DNA of 7,014 bases from Clostridia bacterium (GTDB taxonomy: Bacteria; Bacillota; Clostridia; Oscillospirales; CAG-272), in NCBI GenBank assembly GCA_024404475.1, contig JAKSPV010000075.1:1-7014 (forward strand), read 5' to 3'. Position 1 is the first letter of the stretch, and each line of letters opens with the position of its first letter. The notes beneath the pieces are model-generated. The model saw nothing but the letters and a program-made list of their open reading frames with translations, ran no database searches and was not told the origin of the DNA. A program made the translations under genes and the position numbers. Positions 6,303 through 7,014 of the stretch are shown here, piece after piece.

Positions 6303-6473
6303 ATGGAACGGAAAAGCGAAAAGCACATCTCAGGCGTCCGCTGCGACGTAAAGAACTGCGCATATCATGACGGCGAGCTGTACTGCACGGCACAGCATAT
6401 CGCGATCGGCCCGGGCACGGCGAAAAGCGCGTCGGAGACGGTCTGCGGAACGTTTGAAAAGCGCGAGAGCTGA
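6303..6473 (+). CDS. DUF1540 family small Cys-rich protein
   Basis: This 56-residue ORF matches the pattern I know for DUF1540: a short protein with four conserved cysteines, an NCxYHD block and a Cys-Gly/Thr-Thr-Phe end. Here the cysteines are C14, C19, C28 and C48 (C-X4-C-X8-C-X19-C). They stand in VRCDVKNCAYHDGELYCTA and TVCGTF. Four spaced cysteines suggest zinc or another metal; the function is unknown. There is no signal peptide or membrane segment. The ATG is preceded by GGGAG at 6291-6295, seven bases upstream. The gene is divergent from the phosphoesterase and ends 2 bp from the convergent thrC stop, so it is probably a single-gene transcript. It is encoded outside the usual length cut-off for gene callers and could be missed. 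Confidence 0.85.
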   Translation: MERKSEKHISGVRCDVKNCAYHDGELYCTAQHIAIGPGTAKSASETVCGTFEKRES

Positions 6474-6475
6474 CG

Positions 6476-7014
6476 TCAGTCGCCGAAAACGACCTTCGGC
6501 ATCTCTTCCTTGTCCGTCACGCCGGTGAAACGAACGGGCAGCGTGAGAACCTTGGCAAGCGGCTTCGGAATGGTGCTGTGCCCGGCAGTTTGGAGTACAC
6601 CGAGAAGATCGGCGGGCTCGTCGGACGGGGAAGACGCGCCGAGTGCCGCGAGAACGTCGGCGGGGAACTTGAACGGGCTGGCGGTCGAGGCGAGCACGGT
6701 CGGCGTCTCGTCGCCGGTCTCCCCGCGGTATTTCAGTACGGCGCCGAAGCCGACGGCCGTATGCGGATCTGCGAGATAGCCGATCTTCTCGAACGCAAAG
6801 CGGATCGAGTCAGCCGTTTCTTCCTCGGAGCACCAGTAACCGCTGAAAACGCCGCGGAGCTTTTCCATCAGCGCATCGGGCGCCGTATAGACGCCGTTTT
6901 CACTGAGCTGCCGCATCAGATCTTTCGTCAGCTCGCTGCCGCCGAGCATATAGAGCAGCCGTTCGAGATTCGACGAGATGAGAATATCCATCGACGGCGA
7001 CATCGTTTCGTGGA
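6476..7014 (-). CDS. thrC: Threonine synthase, C-terminal part (5' end outside window)
   Basis: Threonine synthase is a PLP enzyme that converts O-phospho-L-homoserine to threonine and phosphate, the last step of threonine biosynthesis. The visible 178 residues are the C-terminal third of the long (about 490-500 residue) family. The first part contains the conserved MSPSMDILISSNLERLLY block, typical of this family near the active-site cleft. TAVGFGAVLKY and the STASPFKFPADVL block follow further on. The frame stays open through base 7014 and the PLP-binding lysine lies beyond the edge, so activity cannot be judged here. The TGA stop (6478-6476) sits 2 bp from the stop of the convergent DUF1540 gene. 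No strong terminator is visible between them. Confidence 0.93.
   Translation of the reverse strand, partial: HETMSPSMDILISSNLERLLYMLGGSELTKDLMRQLSENGVYTAPDALMEKLRGVFSGYWCSEEETADSIRFAFEKIGYLADPHTAVGFGAVLKYRGETGDETPTVLASTASPFKFPADVLAALGASSPSDEPADLLGVLQTAGHSTIPKPLAKVLTLPVRFTGVTDKEEMPKVVFGD

Noticed and set aside
6224..6328. Longer phosphoesterase start at 6328
   Set aside because: It would add 35 unconserved residues, overlap the DUF1540 start and bury the strong AAAGGAGGA site within the gene.
1..7014. Possible mobile element, CRISPR, toxin-antitoxin, defence system or RNA gene
   Set aside because: All sequence is accounted for by housekeeping genes in conventional arrangement with short spacers. 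There are no transposase, integrase or repeat-spacer patterns and no tRNA-like folds.

Overview
The window is ordinary chromosomal DNA from a fairly GC-rich bacterium, most likely a member of the Clostridia (Oscillospirales/Ruminococcaceae-like). This rests on the B. subtilis-type MutL with an endonuclease domain, the tig-clpP-clpX order, the GGAGG-type ribosome binding sites, a DUF1540 small Cys protein (a family typical of Clostridia) and a trigger factor with a Lys/Ala-rich tail. The taxonomic call is inference from gene content; no rRNA or tRNA is present.

Layout, left to right. (1) The 3' part of mutL (+, open at the left edge) is followed 17 bp later by a complete tgt (+); the two are probably co-transcribed. 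(2) A short, probably bidirectional intrinsic terminator separates tgt from the convergent clpX. (3) The minus-strand group tig-clpP-clpX (5389 down to 1974) is a protein-quality-control operon. A good sigma-A-type promoter lies upstream of tig, and a perfect 12-bp hairpin without a U-tract lies between tig and clpP. (4) A minus-strand metallophosphoesterase gene ends about 20 bp upstream of the tig promoter. (5) Divergent from it is a 56-codon DUF1540 gene (+). (6) The DUF1540 gene runs tail to tail, with only 2 bp between stop codons, into the 3' part of threonine synthase (thrC, minus, open at the right edge).

The genes cover mismatch repair (MutL), tRNA queuosine modification (Tgt), nascent-chain folding (trigger factor), ATP-dependent proteolysis (ClpXP) and threonine biosynthesis (ThrC), plus two proteins of unknown physiological role. 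Trigger factor and ClpXP plausibly act on the same nascent or misfolded proteins, which fits their shared operon.

I found no mobile element, CRISPR array, toxin-antitoxin pair or defence module, and I do not think the window contains an undescribed multi-gene system. The features most worth a second look are the repeat-built, alternately basic and acidic C-terminal tail on trigger factor, the intercistronic hairpin before clpP, and the mirrored promoter elements and tiny upstream ORF before tig. No stretch longer than 300 bases lacks a gene; the longest gap is the 105 bp between the phosphoesterase and tig.
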